Of a stretch of 64,000 nucleotides of DNA, positions 10,656-23,094 are shown piece after piece (positions within the stretch are counted from its first letter, which is position 1; each line of letters begins with the position of its first letter). A program made the translations under genes and the position numbers. The DNA lies in assembly GCA_010094045.1 (NCBI GenBank), contig ML986589.1, positions 441,974 to 505,973 of the forward strand, in the 5' to 3' direction. This DNA is from Lojkania enalia. Taxonomy: Eukaryota > Ascomycota > Dothideomycetes > Pleosporales. Below the pieces are notes generated by a model that was not told where the DNA came from, made no database searches, and worked only from the letters and a program-made list of their open reading frames with translations.

Positions 10656-13600
10656 TTATTCCAGTACCACACTAGATTCCTCGATCTTCCTCAACTGCTT
10701 CTCAGGGACAACGTCCATCTCCTCCAACTTCCTTTCCATCCGCTTAGTCCACCATCCAGAAATGAAGTCTGATATATTCTCTTCAAGATTGCTCCATACT
10801 TATTCAAGCTCAATCATAAGGTTATTGAGCTGAGCGATGAGATTGTGGACCGCTTGGTATATCTCCGCGATTTCTTCCTAGGAGAGTTTTGAGTACTTGT
10901 CCTCGCTTTGGACGAGAATATCATGGTGTGCCTGTCGAACGCCTAGCTTCTCGAATGTGAGAATGCGTATGACGACTTTAGCGCGCTCTGTTGAGGTTAT
11001 AAGTAAAGAATTCATCGGCAGTATGAGGGCTCCAATTGGAGTGTGCTGTAAGAATGGGACGACTTTTCTAAACACCGATTGTGCCCCCTCTGAAGGAGTT
11101 AAACCTTACCATTGTGGTATATCCCTTCCAAGCGTGGAGTTTGAATGTGCATGTAATCGGAAGGCATCCCCCCTCCGAGTATGCCTAATAATAATTGTCC
11201 CAAATCATGGAAGACACGATATTCGAGGTAAATAAGAAGCTGATGCCGCCGTTCGATCCAAAATCTTCATGCAGGAGTATCCTTCCTACTAAGATCTATA
11301 ATTTTTCTTCACACTTCTCTTCCTATTCCCTTAATATCTCATGAATCATGTCCGGTCTAGTTGCTACTAGTGCTACAGCAATGAGATGCACCGGTATAAT
11401 AGTTATTGGTAGATGAATCCAGCCCAATCTGACACCCTTACGCACGAACCACTTAACTTTGCAGGCAACAAATGGTCTCCAAATTATTTCCTGTCACCAG
11501 ATGTAAATAATGTTACGATAAAGGTGGTATGATGTTAGAATATGTCCAAATTCCAAATGGATGAGGCAGAATAGTTTCGATATCAGTGTTCGTGGAACTG
11601 GCACAATAGAGTCCTTCTGTAGCTTTTACTATCATGTCTTGCTAGTAGAGGAGGGATTTGGAATACGTATCCTGGGTGTTTCTTCCAGGCGAAGCTTCAG
11701 TCCTAGGAATGTAGTTTCTAGCATGTTGCAATATTGCGTTATCGGCAAACTTGGCAATTCCGTCTCAACATTGTACAACGTTACAGCCAGCATCCAGGAG
11801 AATCGCGACCGATTCAAATTTCCACATTCATATGTCGCAACCAAACCCAAATTTTCTTGCAAGAGGTTTCGTAAAGCAACCTCAGTACAATAGGGCAAAA
11901 GAATTGGGAGGCCTTCCAGCTAATCAGCGCAGGTACTTAGTAATATTGCCCAATCCGGACTATGCCACAGATCAATAGCTATATCGTCTACAGCATTCAG
12001 CAGATATATCTTAATAATAGTCGAGAGGAACTTGATATAGACTTGTAAGAGATTCCCAACTCAATTAGTAGCCCACCATAAGTTATCCTCAATAGACTAC
12101 CTCAAATTTATACAATCAATCTTAGCTTACCTTCGCTCATGCTAGTGTAAGAAAACGCTTGCGGTATCCAGGCATTAAAATCCAAGATCCTTTCAAATTC
12201 AAGTGAACCGGGAATCTTCCACTTCCTATTAGACGTTGCGATGTAATACGAACAGATATAGAAGTGGCCGTCAAAATTGTGCTTCCAGCGATATATGGAA
12301 AACCAAGTTGCCTAGTATGCTCCTGATTAGATGAACTGCCTCAAAATTAATCGTGAGAAATTTGAGGCGAGTAATTTACCTTTTAGGAAACCATGAGCAT
12401 TCCAGATTCTAGGAGCTCCAGAATCTACGAAAAACCTGGTGAGCTCATACAATTCGTCTGTACTACAAGAACTATAACGATTTTCTAGAGGACCTAAGTT
12501 GCAAGCAAGCTACTAGATTAGATTAGTCGCCATTATGCCTAGTCACCGGCAGGCCACTCACATAGAGCAGGTTTCGGCCGAAATGATCCGTGTCCAAAGA
12601 ACTCATAGTGTGGTCTCAAAATTATTCATCCACCTTCCACCTAATCAGTTTCAAGCATCCGCTAGTGTCTTTTTTCTGCTTTTCATAAATTCGGTCTTTT
12701 GAAAGAAGGAGTGCAGGATTTGACGCGTAATCAATAACCCTGAGGCAGTTTAAGGCTGTATTGACGGACCTACCACCCGCACCACGAGAACATGTCGCAC
12801 TTGTCTCAAGAAGGCAACTCAATACATGGCCGCAATACTTAAATTGTGCCCCAACGATATCTAAATGGTAGGAGATGGTATACAGTGGACAAGAAGAGTG
12901 GTGATCGCAGGTTTGCTTCCAAAACATGTTAAGAGGAAGTCAAAAGAAGTGCTTTTGAGAGTTCAAAATCGGCAGATAGGAGCATCTCCTTTGATGGTTA
13001 GCAGATCTGTGATCCGTAAGCGAGAGTGTTCTTACCGATGCCTGTAACGTACCGCTTTCTTCCTGTAAACGTTCAAGTTTCGGTAAGCGTGTAAACTATC
13101 TACAATAAAATTTGGCGCGGGTATTCCGTGAGCTTATAAAGCTCGTGAGGCAGGGGCCCATTTCGTCGCTAGCATTTTCAAAATGGGTATATTTAGTAGA
13201 TTCTTACAACACGAGTGAGTTGCTTCGCCATGTTCTGTTATAGGCTTAGTAGGGTTTGCAGTTGAAGTGACGCTCTTCCAATGTTCTCCTGCATATTTCT
13301 AGTGCCTTCACTAGATCTCTGCATATGTACGAAGGTACCTCTGTCGATAGGTCTGAAGATTTTCATCTGATGGACTTGCTGATATATTATGAGTTCAAAG
13401 TTATGCGTCAATGGAAATCATAGCTTCGTCGGTTCTTAGTTTCGTTTTGATCGTGCTTTCGGTGTTGCTTCATGTTAGCGCATACTTGAGCAAAGAGTAG
13501 AAAGATAATACTTATAGTTACAGGTTTGGAAAACGGTATCAAGATGCCCTTGAATTCTGTCTAGACACTTGCTAAGATCTTCTAGGGCACTTCGTCGAGA

Positions 13601-13941
13601 AGGAAACAAAGCCCTGTTCTTCAGCATCTGGATCCTTGCAGACGTATCCCAAGGAATAGAACGTTCCCACACCTCTCCACCATCGCTTGGAGCTTCCGCA
13701 AGATGTCGCTGCAGTCCGCCAGTAATAGGCGAACCTGAGGAGAAACCTGATCGCCATCAGTTTCGATCTTTCGCAGCGTTGAGTCTAGGGACTTCAGGAT
13801 GCCGTGGAAGCCCTCAATCCTGAGCAGTGAGTTTGAGAGGTCGTCGTCGAATGATTTGAAATGTGAGTAATACGTGACCAAGCTTTGGAAGACCTGAACA
13901 GCGAGCGACACGGCTCAGACCACACTTCCCGGGCCTGCCAT
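10656..13941 (-). pseudogene. Wreck of a fungal NLR/ankyrin-type gene
   Basis: Fragments in several frames of the minus strand appear in the order expected for a large fungal STAND/ankyrin protein. The N-terminal region (from the ATG at 13941) gives SLAVQVFQSLVTYYSHFK and LADCSDILRKLQ, a helical domain seen before NACHT or ankyrin regions; a second frame continues with SRRSALEDLSKCLDRIQG. Near 12900-12650 there is CDHHSSCPLYTISYHLDIVG followed by SRGAGGRSVN. The tail near 10660-10960 gives SDFISGWWTKRME. Stops interrupt every segment: a TGA eight codons after the start, and a TAG and a TAA in the tail that fit old CAG and CAA codons. No Walker motif was located. These proteins function in self/non-self recognition and immunity-like cell death, but this copy is dead. 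Family assignment rests on memory of sequence style and is moderate. Confidence 0.5.
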
Positions 13942-14714
13942 GATGCTAGAGGAATCAAGAGTTGATCAAGAAGGTAGTAGCCCACCTAAGGATGTTATAA
14001 TGAGAGAAGAAGTCGTAGAGAAAGGAGACAAGCACGTCCTGGCAAGATAAGGAATGATAAAATCTGCCTCGCATATAGCCTTGTATATACGAAGAGTCAT
14101 GAGCTATGAGTGCTTGGTTGTGACGGGAAGCCGCGAGATTGGCTCATCGGTCACTTCAGCATTGCGGCTCACAAAGGAGTCGAAAGATTGATGCAGCTAG
14201 CCAACATCTTAAAACTCCACTCACAGAACGTATATATTTCCCGGCTCTTGATAGTCCCCTCTACTAGCATCCTAAATACAATATCCACTAACCAAGCCAC
14301 CCAAGCGACCCCTTCACGCCTCTCCTAAAGCATCACAAAACCGCACAAAACAGATAAGGTACAAAACGGACATATTCAGCATAAACGACTAGACAACAGC
14401 CTCATAATGTGCTTTATATAATCAACCAAACCAACAGCCATCAACCAGAAAACCCAAACAGCAAGATAAAGCAAATAATATACAAGTAAAACCAAATAAC
14501 ATATTCCAATTACCATCGCCTTCGCCATAACCCATTCGCACAAATAACACCCAGAAAAATGGTGTACAAGGGTATCTCTACATTCCAGAAAGTATAACCG
14601 CTCACTACCCTATCATACAGCGCACAATGACCAAGCCATCGCCAAACCCATGCCAAACCCTCATAACTGATCCATCCATCCCAACCATGACCTTGTCAAT
14701 CATCATTGCTTACC
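13942..14714. other. Intergenic region between NLR-like wreck and mitochondrial ATPase gene
   Basis: No gene seen. The A/C-rich plus strand at 14330-14700 is presumably the 3' untranslated region of the leftward ATPase gene (T/G-rich in its sense direction). Confidence 0.4.
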
Positions 14715-16574
14715 CTAATCATCCTTCTCATTATCATCCTTCTTCCCTTCAACTGTCTCAATCTCCACCTCCCTCTCCACATTCCCCTTCCGATCCCTCG
14801 AGGTAATCTTATACTTCCCACCTTCCCAGAGATCCTTAAACGTGAGCTCCTTCGTACGACCCAGGGACTCGATATCCCCAATCCGATCTAGCGTAGCTTC
14901 CAAGAACTCCTCAAAGCCTGGCTGCGAGCAGATCTCATTGAAGGCCCGCTGCATCGGCACGCTATCGGCACGGACCATTGCCAAGGATGTGATAGCGAAG
15001 ATGGAGAGGTCGTGATGCTGGCGGATGAAGTCGGCGCGCGTCATGATGTGGCGTGCGATGTGGAGCGGGAATTCGGGGAGGATGTGGCCTTTTACCGGGT
15101 CATAGGTTTTGTCCATTTCGAGAGATTGTTTGTATAGGGCGTTCGCAAGGACCATGGCTGTGGACTACTCTCTTGTTACAAAGAGGGAGACTATCATATG
15201 AAGTGGAGGGGAGTGACATACGGCATATTTCTGCTGATCCATGACATCGTCGTCCATCTCTTCGCCCAGGATACCACAGTTATTCAGGAACCACGTTTTC
15301 TCCATCTTGCAGATGTGATCGCACATTTGAACCATGTCCCGTGACTTGGCGACGCGATTTAAAAATGTGAGGCGGCCGCCAATCTTGTCATAGACTTCTT
15401 CAAGAACTTCTGTTGGTGTCTTCTCTTTCCAGTATTTCATTCGATAGTTTTGAAGAGCTTGGATGGCGCGGTCCTTGGGGAGATCGCAGACTTGTGTCAC
15501 CTCCATTCGTGTAGCATGTTGCTTTAACCGCTCGTATACCCAGTACTTATCAGAGTTGATGATGACTGTGGCGAGATTTGATGCTGCCCATTGCTCCGCC
15601 CGCTGCTGAATCAATTCAATGAGATCTCGTCCGTCTTCGTCATCCCTGAGCAGATGCGCTTGATTGATGATCAGGATGAGTGGTCGCCCGACCCTCTTCC
15701 TCCTCCTTAAAGCCACCTTTTCTAGTTTGTTGAATGCGCGCTCAATGTCCAGCAGTGCCGACGCGTCACGTGGTCCTCGTATAGAAAAAAGCGCCCCAAT
15801 GTTATCCTCATGAAATTCAAAATCCAGACACCTACCCAACCTGATGCGGAAAATTTCGGGGTCAGCATGAGCCTCACACATGGCAACTCCCTCTCCGTCA
15901 ATTTTAAACATGGCATCTATCAACATAGAGCTCTTTCCTGTGCCCTTCTCTCCCAGAAGTAAATGGTAGCGTCCGCGGTCCTGCCCGCTTACGATCTTAT
16001 CGATTTTGTCTTGCTCAACACGGGGAATCCACCGATCATAGTCGTCCTCATTACTAATGTTTGGCACGTCACCTGGCGAGTTAGAAGGGACCTCCTTCCC
16101 GCTCGCCGCAAGCTCTAGAACGGGATCCCCAGGACGAAAGGCATTTTCAATCTTCTCTAGAACCAGATATTTATAGTACCTGGTGTAACTGTAACCGACA
16201 AGGCCTAAGACGGATATGGATGCCAGAGTGGTCATAGCAGCTTCGAACATTTTGAACGCAGTAGCTTTATACTTGGCCTTACGGTCGCTTTCTTCTTCCC
16301 CTTCAGCGCCCTCAGTGGCATCGTCCACCGGGTTGGGAGCATCATTACCAGGAGTGGGAGGGCCAGACTGGCCAGTAAGCAAGCGACGGGATGGCGGTTG
16401 ATAGCGCCCCAAAATCCCCATAGGGCCAGCCCGCGGTAACCGGTTCAGGGAAGGAGCTTGGTGTCGAAACACAACATGGTTACGCGTAAATAAAGTCCCC
16501 GAGGTATGTCGTAGCATTAACATTATGGCGTCCGCGGCGACGGCCCGCGTCAGAGATGTCGCGTGAGGGCACAC
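14715..16574 (-). CDS. Mitochondrial inner-membrane P-loop ATPase (archaeal-ATPase/AAA-like)
   Basis: Two exons, 16574-15222 and 15164-14715, around a 57-bp intron (GTATGT...GAGTAG), encode 600 residues. The first 65 residues are rich in Arg and poor in acid (LRHTSGTLFTRNHVVFRH, then PPSRRLL), as in a mitochondrial targeting peptide; internal Met codons near residues 18-20 are alternative starts. A membrane helix at about 110-130 (ASISVLGLVGYSY) precedes a P-loop domain with Walker A GEKGTGKSS at 208-216 and a Walker B-like strand LILIINQAHLL near 300. The C-terminal half has winged-helix-like sequence and ends in an acidic/Lys tail. It resembles uncharacterised fungal mitochondrial ATPases; a chaperone or assembly role is possible but not shown. 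It shares a 640-bp divergent promoter region with CLU1, whose product also affects mitochondria. Confidence 0.9.
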
Positions 16575-17214
16575 GCGTCAGTAGGAAACACCGGGTTAGG
16601 GAGCGGAATCCGAAACGACAGACAAACGCGCAGAAACAAAGGAAAGAAGGAATAATGGAGGTGAGTGGGAAAGGAGGCGAGCCCGCAGAGGATGGTTTGG
16701 CGGAGCTATTATTGATGTAGGAGGCATGGAGAAATTTCAGGGATACGTCTGGCGGAGGTTAGTGCGGCGGTCAATCCCGGCCAGCTGGAAACGCCCGAGA
16801 GGCAATGACGGAGTTGGAAAATGCGTGCGGGCCGCATGCTGGGCAGCTGTGGTGAATCTCCTGTGAATGAGGTCAGTCGCTCAGAGCACTCGGACCTTGC
16901 GAAGATAGTTCACGCACGCGAGGAAAATCAATAGCATCGCCGTCCGTGGTTGGGGGCTGCCAGGCCGAGGGGAGAGCACGTGCCGCGCTCTTCCGAGGGA
17001 GCCTTTCGGCTTAGCGGGTTTGCCCGGTTGCTTGGTAGAAAAAAAGTTTGGAGACAAGACAGGCGGGCTTTTCCTCCCATCTCCTCGTCTTCCCATACGC
17101 CATTGTACATTAATGCACCTTTTCTGTATATTATCTTCTGCATCCCAACCCGTTCCTTCTTTCTTCTGCCGCCGTTTCCCCAAATTGCAGTTGTTTGGTT
17201 CTTGATCCATAGCT
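16575..17214. promoter_or_regulatory. Divergent promoter region of the ATPase and CLU1 genes
   Basis: The 640 bp between two head-to-head start codons must contain both promoters. The CLU1-proximal part is pyrimidine-rich on the plus strand (TTTCTTCTGCCGCCGTTTCC, near 17160-17180), typical of fungal leaders. Open frames across it (for example 16881-17270 minus) are shadows. No specific factor site is claimed. Confidence 0.55.
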
Positions 17215-20200
17215 ATGGCCGCGAGCAATAATGACGCTTCCAAGTCTAGTGAGCTACACCCCCCCAACACTCAACGACACAGCACCCCTCAGGACGTCCT
17301 TTCTGGGCTATTATACGATATTGTAGCTCATGATTAACGTATTCCGCCTAACAGAGGTCTCTGAGACCGTCGCCGCCGACAATGCTGTGGACGGGCAGAG
17401 CACCGTAGCCCCGGAGCAGGCCGAAGAGGAGGGTGCCAATGGGCAGCATGTCGACAGTATGCAGGGTACAACCATTGTCCGAGGAGTTAAAATGACTGAC
17501 AGAGGTGCAGATATCTTCCAAGTTACAATCAAGCTACCTCATGAGCCGTTTCAGACGCAGGTCATGGTGCGTACAGCTAAATGCCGCATTCGGGCCTTTG
17601 GGCTAACAGTTGGTAGTTATCCATGCAGGAACAAGTACAAGACCTCCGCGCATCCATTGTCGAGACCCCGCAGACCTTCCAGTACTCGTGCTTCCACCTC
17701 GAGCACAACGGACAGCGCATCAATGATTTCGTCGAGCTTTCCGAGGTCCCAGGGCTCCAGGCCAACTCCGAGCTGACCCTGAAGGAGGATCCATACACAG
17801 AGAAGGAGGCGAGGATGCACGTCATCCGCGTCCGAGAGCTCATTGGAGCTGCGGGCGATCGTACTGATACCATGCACGGCATCATGGCTGGCTTGTCGTT
17901 GCACGATACCATCGGCCAGGGCCAGGCAGATAAACCCACCCAGGACGGGGTTGAACAGTCGGTGCTTGGAGATTATGACTTCAAGGCTCCAGGGTCAGTC
18001 AAAAATCTCCTTCTGCCCCCGCAGGACCCGGCGCCAAAGACGGTCAAGTCTATCTCCCTGTCGCCTTGGAATCCCCCACCATACCACCTCCGATCAAAGG
18101 GACATCTCCTGTATCTACAGGTCACGACGAATGAGGGGGAGCAGCACCATATCACCTCCCATGTGTCTGGATTCTACGTGAATAAGTCGTCGAACGCTAA
18201 ATTCGACCCGTTCCCGCGTCAGGCGCCCAAAGATTTCACCGCACACTCACTGCTTACGCTGCTCTCCAAGATCTCTTCATCGTTCGACCCCTCCTTCAGG
18301 GACCTACTTGAATACAATGCGAAGAAGGACCTCCTTACCATCTTCCAGCTCTCAAATGCTATTCCCGCCAACCCGTGGCTGGTACCTGCGCCAAATTCCT
18401 CGCTCACTGTACACCAGGCCGACCTTGCGCGGACACAGGAGAGCTACCTTATCTCAGGGGTGGAGAACACCGAAACCCTTCGTGATTGGAACGAGGAATT
18501 CCAGTCTACCCGCGAGATGCCCAAAGAAGCTGTACAAGACCGTGTGTTCCGTGAGCGCCTCACATCTAAACTGTTTGCCGACTACAATGATGCGGCAACT
18601 CGCGGAGCCATGCTCGTTGCTCGCGGAGAAATTGCTCCGTTGAACCCAACCGAAGCCAAAGATGCCCAGATCTTCGTCTACAATAACATCTTCTACTCCT
18701 TTGGCGCAGACGGTGTTGGGACTTTTTCTACTGAAGGCGGAGATGAGGCAGCTCGCGTCGCTGTTGGAAAGGATGTCCTAGGAGTCCGAGCCGTGAACAA
18801 TCTTGATATACAAGGCCTCTTCACTTCTGGTACGGTTGTTGTTGACTACCTTGGAAAGCGTATTGTTGGCCAAAGTATTGTGCCTGGCATATTCAAGCAG
18901 CGGGATCCTGGGGAGCATCAAATCGACTATGGCGCGGTTGAGGGCAAGGAAATTGTTGCTGACGATAAGTCTTTTGTGCCACTCTTCGCACAGTTGTCGA
19001 AGAATCTCCGCGTCAAGAAGCACCCGGTTTGGGACAAAGATGGTGTCCGCCATGAGCTGGAAGGCAGCGTAGAGACGAAGGGCCTCATTGGCACCGATGG
19101 AAGGCGTTACGCTCTCGACTTGTATCGACTTACTCCCCTGGACGTCGCTTGGATCGAAGCACATTGGAGCGAGCCTGACAAGGACGGAAATTCCAAGCCG
19201 AAAGACAAGGATTACCCACACCGGATGGCAACTCTTCGTCCTGAGCTTGTCGAGTCATATGGACGACTCAAACTACGAGACTACATTAAAGTTGAGCTCG
19301 CGAAGAAGTCGGAGGCTACCAAGAGTGACGACAAGGAAGAGGCAAATGGCAGGACCGAGGTAGCCGAAGAGTCCAAGGACAACTCGGAATCGCAAGAAGC
19401 AAAGGAAGAGACCGAAGCTGCGGAACAGGATCGCGTTGACATCTCGGGCTTCCAGTTCTCCCTTAATCCTGATGTCTTCTGCGGCCAGCACCCTCAAACT
19501 GAGGAAGACAAAGAAGAATGGGCCAAGGACGAGGCTGAAGTCCGTGCCGTGTGCAACCATCTGTCGTCCGAGGTCATTCCCCGATTGATCCAGGATCTGA
19601 AGGAAGGCGAGGTCGGATTCCCAATGGATGGGCAATCTCTTAGTAGCCTACTACATAAGCGTGGCGTCAACATCCGATACCTAGGCAAGATTGCCGAGCT
19701 CGCCGATAATGAAGATCCTCGCTTGCAAGCTCTGAAGAAGCTAGCCATTCAAGAGATGATTGCTCGCGGTTTCAAGCACTTTGCAAACTCCAAGCTGCGA
19801 CATGTTGCAGCGCCATTTGCACCGGCATGCATCGCTCACATGCTCAACTGTTTACTTGGAGAGGAGGCGAACGCCAAGCCCGTGGCCGAGATCGATTCTT
19901 CTCTTAGGTCGATGTATCCAGAATCTGATTTCAGTTTTGAGAAGATGTCTCCAGAGACGCTCAAGAAGGAAATTAAAGCTCAAGTTGCATTGCGATATCG
20001 GTACAGCTTAGATTCGTCCTGGGTCCAACCTGCAAAACGCTTGCAGCTCCTCCGTGAAGTCAGTTTGAAGCTCGGCCTGCAATTGGAGACGAAAGAATAT
20101 ACTTTTACCAAACAGGATGTTGCTAATGGTGCTGCGCCTGAGAACACGGCTGTGCCCGTTGCAAACGGTCAAGTTACTACATCAAGCAAGAAGAAGAAGG

Positions 20201-21270
20201 GCAAGACTGCTTCTCCTACCCGTGCGGCAAGCCCTACTCCAGCCCTGCCTCCTCAAACCTTCCACGCAGACGACATTCTCAACATCGTGCCCGTGGTCAA
20301 AGAAGCTTCACCAAAGAGTTTCCTTGCCGAGGAAGCCCTGGAGGCTGGACGCATGTCTGTGGCTCAAGAACAAAAAGAGCTGGGCCAGGAGCTTCTCCTC
20401 GAATCTCTGTCTCTGCATGAGCAGATTTATGGTGTGCTTCACCCAGAGGTTTCTCGGGTATACCACGCACTATCCAACCTCCTTTATAATCTTGATGACA
20501 AGAATGCGGCTGTTGAGCTTGCACACAAAGCCGTCATCGTGTCAGAACGCACTCTTGGTGTTGATCATGCGGACACCGTCCTCAACTACCTGAATCTCGG
20601 GTTGTTCGAGCACGCTACGGGTAACACCCAGGCAGCCCTCAAGTATGTTCGCCACGCTCTTGAGTTGTGGAAAATCATCTACGGTCCGGACCACCCCGAT
20701 TCTATCACTACCCTAAACAACGCTGCTGTAATGCTACAGTCGATGAAGCAATATCATGAATCTCGTCTTTGGTTCGAGGCCTCCCTTGCCATTTGCGAGG
20801 AGGTATCCGGCAAGCAGTCCATCAATACTGCAACTCTGCAATTCCAGCTCTCACAGGCACTAGCATTGGACAAGGATATGCGCGCGGCCGTCAATCGCAT
20901 GCGTGAGTCGTACAACATTTTCAACAATGTGCTAGGCCCAGAGGACCGAAACACGAAGGAGGCTGGCAGTTGGCTTGAGCAACTCACCCAGAGCGCTGTC
21001 AGCCAGGCGAAGCAGCTCCAGGACCTGGCCAAGGGCCGCCTGCGACGAGTCCACCTGACCGGAAGAAACCCTATTCGTCCACAAGCATCTATTGGACAAG
21101 CCCCGGCCGGGAGTATTGCCCCGTCGAGGCCTCGTAGCGCCACCAACCAGGTTGACCAGCGCAGCATCGAAGAGTTGCTCAAGTATATTGAGGGTGGCAA
21201 TTCTCCAAAGAAGCCGAGCACGAAGAAGAAAACACAGAACCCGAAGAGGAGGACACAGAAGGCCTCCTAA
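17215..21270 (+). CDS. CLU1: Clustered mitochondria protein Clu1/Tif31 (eIF3-associated)
   Basis: Conserved eukaryotic cytosolic protein needed for normal mitochondrial distribution, binding mRNAs and associated with eIF3 in yeast (Tif31). Three exons: 17215-17248, 17355-17566 and 17617-21270, giving 1299 residues, in the family's usual range. Intron 1 is 106 bp (GTGAGC...CTAACAG) and intron 2 is 50 bp (GTGCGT...TTGGTAG). The ubiquitin-like N-terminal part starts at FQVTIKLPHEP and continues through FVELSEVPGL and RVRELIGAAGDRTDT. The central Clu domain spans about 375-595 (RLTSKLFADYNDAATRGA; FVYNNIFYSFG). A charged linker and an eIF3-like part follow (KRGVNIRYLGKI), then TPR repeats at about 980-1210 (VYHALSNLLYNL, LNNAAVMLQSM) and a basic KKKTQNPKRRTQK tail. 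The 12-codon first exon was chosen because it alone keeps frame with intact splice sites; an ATG at 17623 is too late. Confidence 0.96.
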
Positions 21271-22098
21271 ACCTGGAGCTCCATCTCATGAATACCCCAA
21301 AAGCGAATTGATTTCCTGACGGCCGATACTTCGAATTGTACTATACTACTAACGTAATTGCGCGATCGATTCCTTCTGCTACTGCTCTACGAACATCATC
21401 TCCAATCATCATTGGCGGCATTCTTGGTCATTCTTGTCCTTTATTTTGCATTGTTTAATTTCAACGTTTAGTGTTTGGATTAGGATACGCAAGACGGTTC
21501 TGTCGCTGCAGATGGAGTAGGTTGGTCGGAACAGCCCTGTATTATTATCTCGCTCTGCCATTCTTCCGCTCTGTGGGTCTCTAGACTAGGGATAGTGGGT
21601 TGATGGGTGGGTGGTTAGATGGCGAGGGAGACTACATGTGTTTCATTGCATGTATCAAATCAGCGCAAAGGTCTCCCCTTTTTATATCTACAAGTCTTTC
21701 ATGCCAATGTGCCACTATTCCAAGCCCCAGTCGGACATACTACCAGGCGTGACGGACTCATCATCTACAGCTCCCGTAGGCAACAATGATTGTGACATGG
21801 TTGGAATTACTAAGTTTACGGGAATAAGCCGCTGTTGGACTAATGATATATTGTGATGTGTCCTCAGACGGGAATCGAAGTCGAGAGAACGTGCTCGTTG
21901 CCGAGGAACGCCACAGCTGCTGCACCGCCACCATTTATTGCAGAAAACGTCATTGTCCTCTCCGCGAAAATAACTTTCGTTATTATACGTCGTGGACGCA
22001 CATGGCAATAATCCACGGTTTGCGCATCTTCTCAATCCATACTTAGCATAGCTTTCCTCATTTTCTTCCTTAGCTAGACCTCCAACAAATTTTGTCCT
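21271..22098. other. CLU1 3' region and FIT gene promoter
   Basis: Two rightward genes are separated by about 830 bp. The first part should be the CLU1 3' untranslated region; the C/T-rich stretch at about 22050-22090 is a likely FIT leader. No other gene is supported. Confidence 0.45.
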
Positions 22099-23094
22099 AT
22101 GGCAACACGTCGCAAACCCACCACACCACCCACCGCCAACGGCAAGCCCGCACCGCTCACCACCACGATGCCGTCGTCCTCGATAGTAAACCCCTCTTCC
22201 AACCGCCGCTCTCCCTTCTTGCCTACCCGTCTCGAAGCACAGCTCATCTCCATCTACCCCCTCACCCTCCTCCTTGGCTCCATCTTCAGCACTCTCTCGC
22301 CCTCAACTCGTAGCGCGCCCTACTCCGCAGCCTCACAATCCCACCCACCCGAATTCGCACCCTCATACTTTGCGCAGAAGAAAAATGTGTTCAATGTCTA
22401 CTTCGTCAAGAAAGGCTGGTTCTGGACGACCCTCGCCTTCAGCATATTCCTCGTATTCAATTCGGGCATGGGCAAGGGACTAAGCGTTCGAAGGATCCGC
22501 GCGCTGCTACGATATGCGAGCATGACGATGTGGTGGGTAGTGGTCACGCAGTGGTTCTTCGGCCCGCCGCTCATCGATCGCGGATTCCGGTTCACAGGCG
22601 GCCAGTGTGAATTGCTACGGGACGCCAACGCCAGAGAAGAGATGAGCGAGACGAGGGAGTATTTTACCGCTGCGGCATGCAAGGCAGTGGGTGGGACGTG
22701 GAAGGGCGGTCACGATATTTCAGGACATGTCTTCTTGCTCATTTTGGGGTCCGCGCTGTTGTGGTTTGAGTTTTTGCCCGCGCTGACGCATGCGGAGGGG
22801 TTGAGGGATGGGCGCAGGATTTTGCTAGGGGATGGCAAGGTAGCCAGTGTAGCGGTTGAGAAGGAGGAGGTTACAGATAAGGAGGCTTCGCGTGAAACAA
22901 CGGGAGGTGTGAAATTTGCGATTGGGGTCGCGGCGCTCATGTGGTGGATGTTGCTGATGACGGCAGCCTATTTTCATACTTGGTTTGAGAAGTTTACTGG
23001 ACTGCTTGTAGCATTTGTGGGGTTATGGAGTGTATATTTTTTGCCTAGGGGAATGCCAGGGTTGAGGGCTGTGCTAGGAATGCCCGGCGTTTGA
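22099..23094 (+). CDS. SCS3: FIT family protein (Scs3/Yft2-like, fat storage-inducing)
   Basis: Endoplasmic-reticulum membrane protein of the FIT (FITM/Scs3) family, acyl-CoA diphosphatase-like enzymes that support ER phospholipid balance and lipid-droplet budding. A single exon of 331 codons with a hydrophilic Pro/Ser/Thr-rich N-terminus of about 45 residues and about six membrane helices. Family signatures: FAQKKNVFNVYFVKKGWFW after TM1, GHDISGHVFLL holding the first catalytic His, and AAYFHTWFEK holding the second. A variable acidic loop (VEKEEVTDKEA) lies before the last helices. Length and both catalytic His positions are normal. The start at 22099 keeps the tail typical of filamentous fungi; no other in-frame start is better. 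Whether it equals Scs3 or Yft2 of yeast cannot be told, since many filamentous fungi have one copy. Confidence 0.92.
   Translation: MATRRKPTTPPTANGKPAPLTTTMPSSSIVNPSSNRRSPFLPTRLEAQLISIYPLTLLLGSIFSTLSPSTRSAPYSAASQSHPPEFAPSYFAQKKNVFNVYFVKKGWFWTTLAFSIFLVFNSGMGKGLSVRRIRALLRYASMTMWWVVVTQWFFGPPLIDRGFRFTGGQCELLRDANAREEMSETREYFTAAACKAVGGTWKGGHDISGHVFLLILGSALLWFEFLPALTHAEGLRDGRRILLGDGKVASVAVEKEEVTDKEASRETTGGVKFAIGVAALMWWMLLMTAAYFHTWFEKFTGLLVAFVGLWSVYFLPRGMPGLRAVLGMPGV

Noticed and set aside
16881..17270. 129-codon minus-strand ORF upstream of CLU1
   Set aside because: It overlaps the first exon and leader of CLU1 and lacks any resemblance; a shadow frame.
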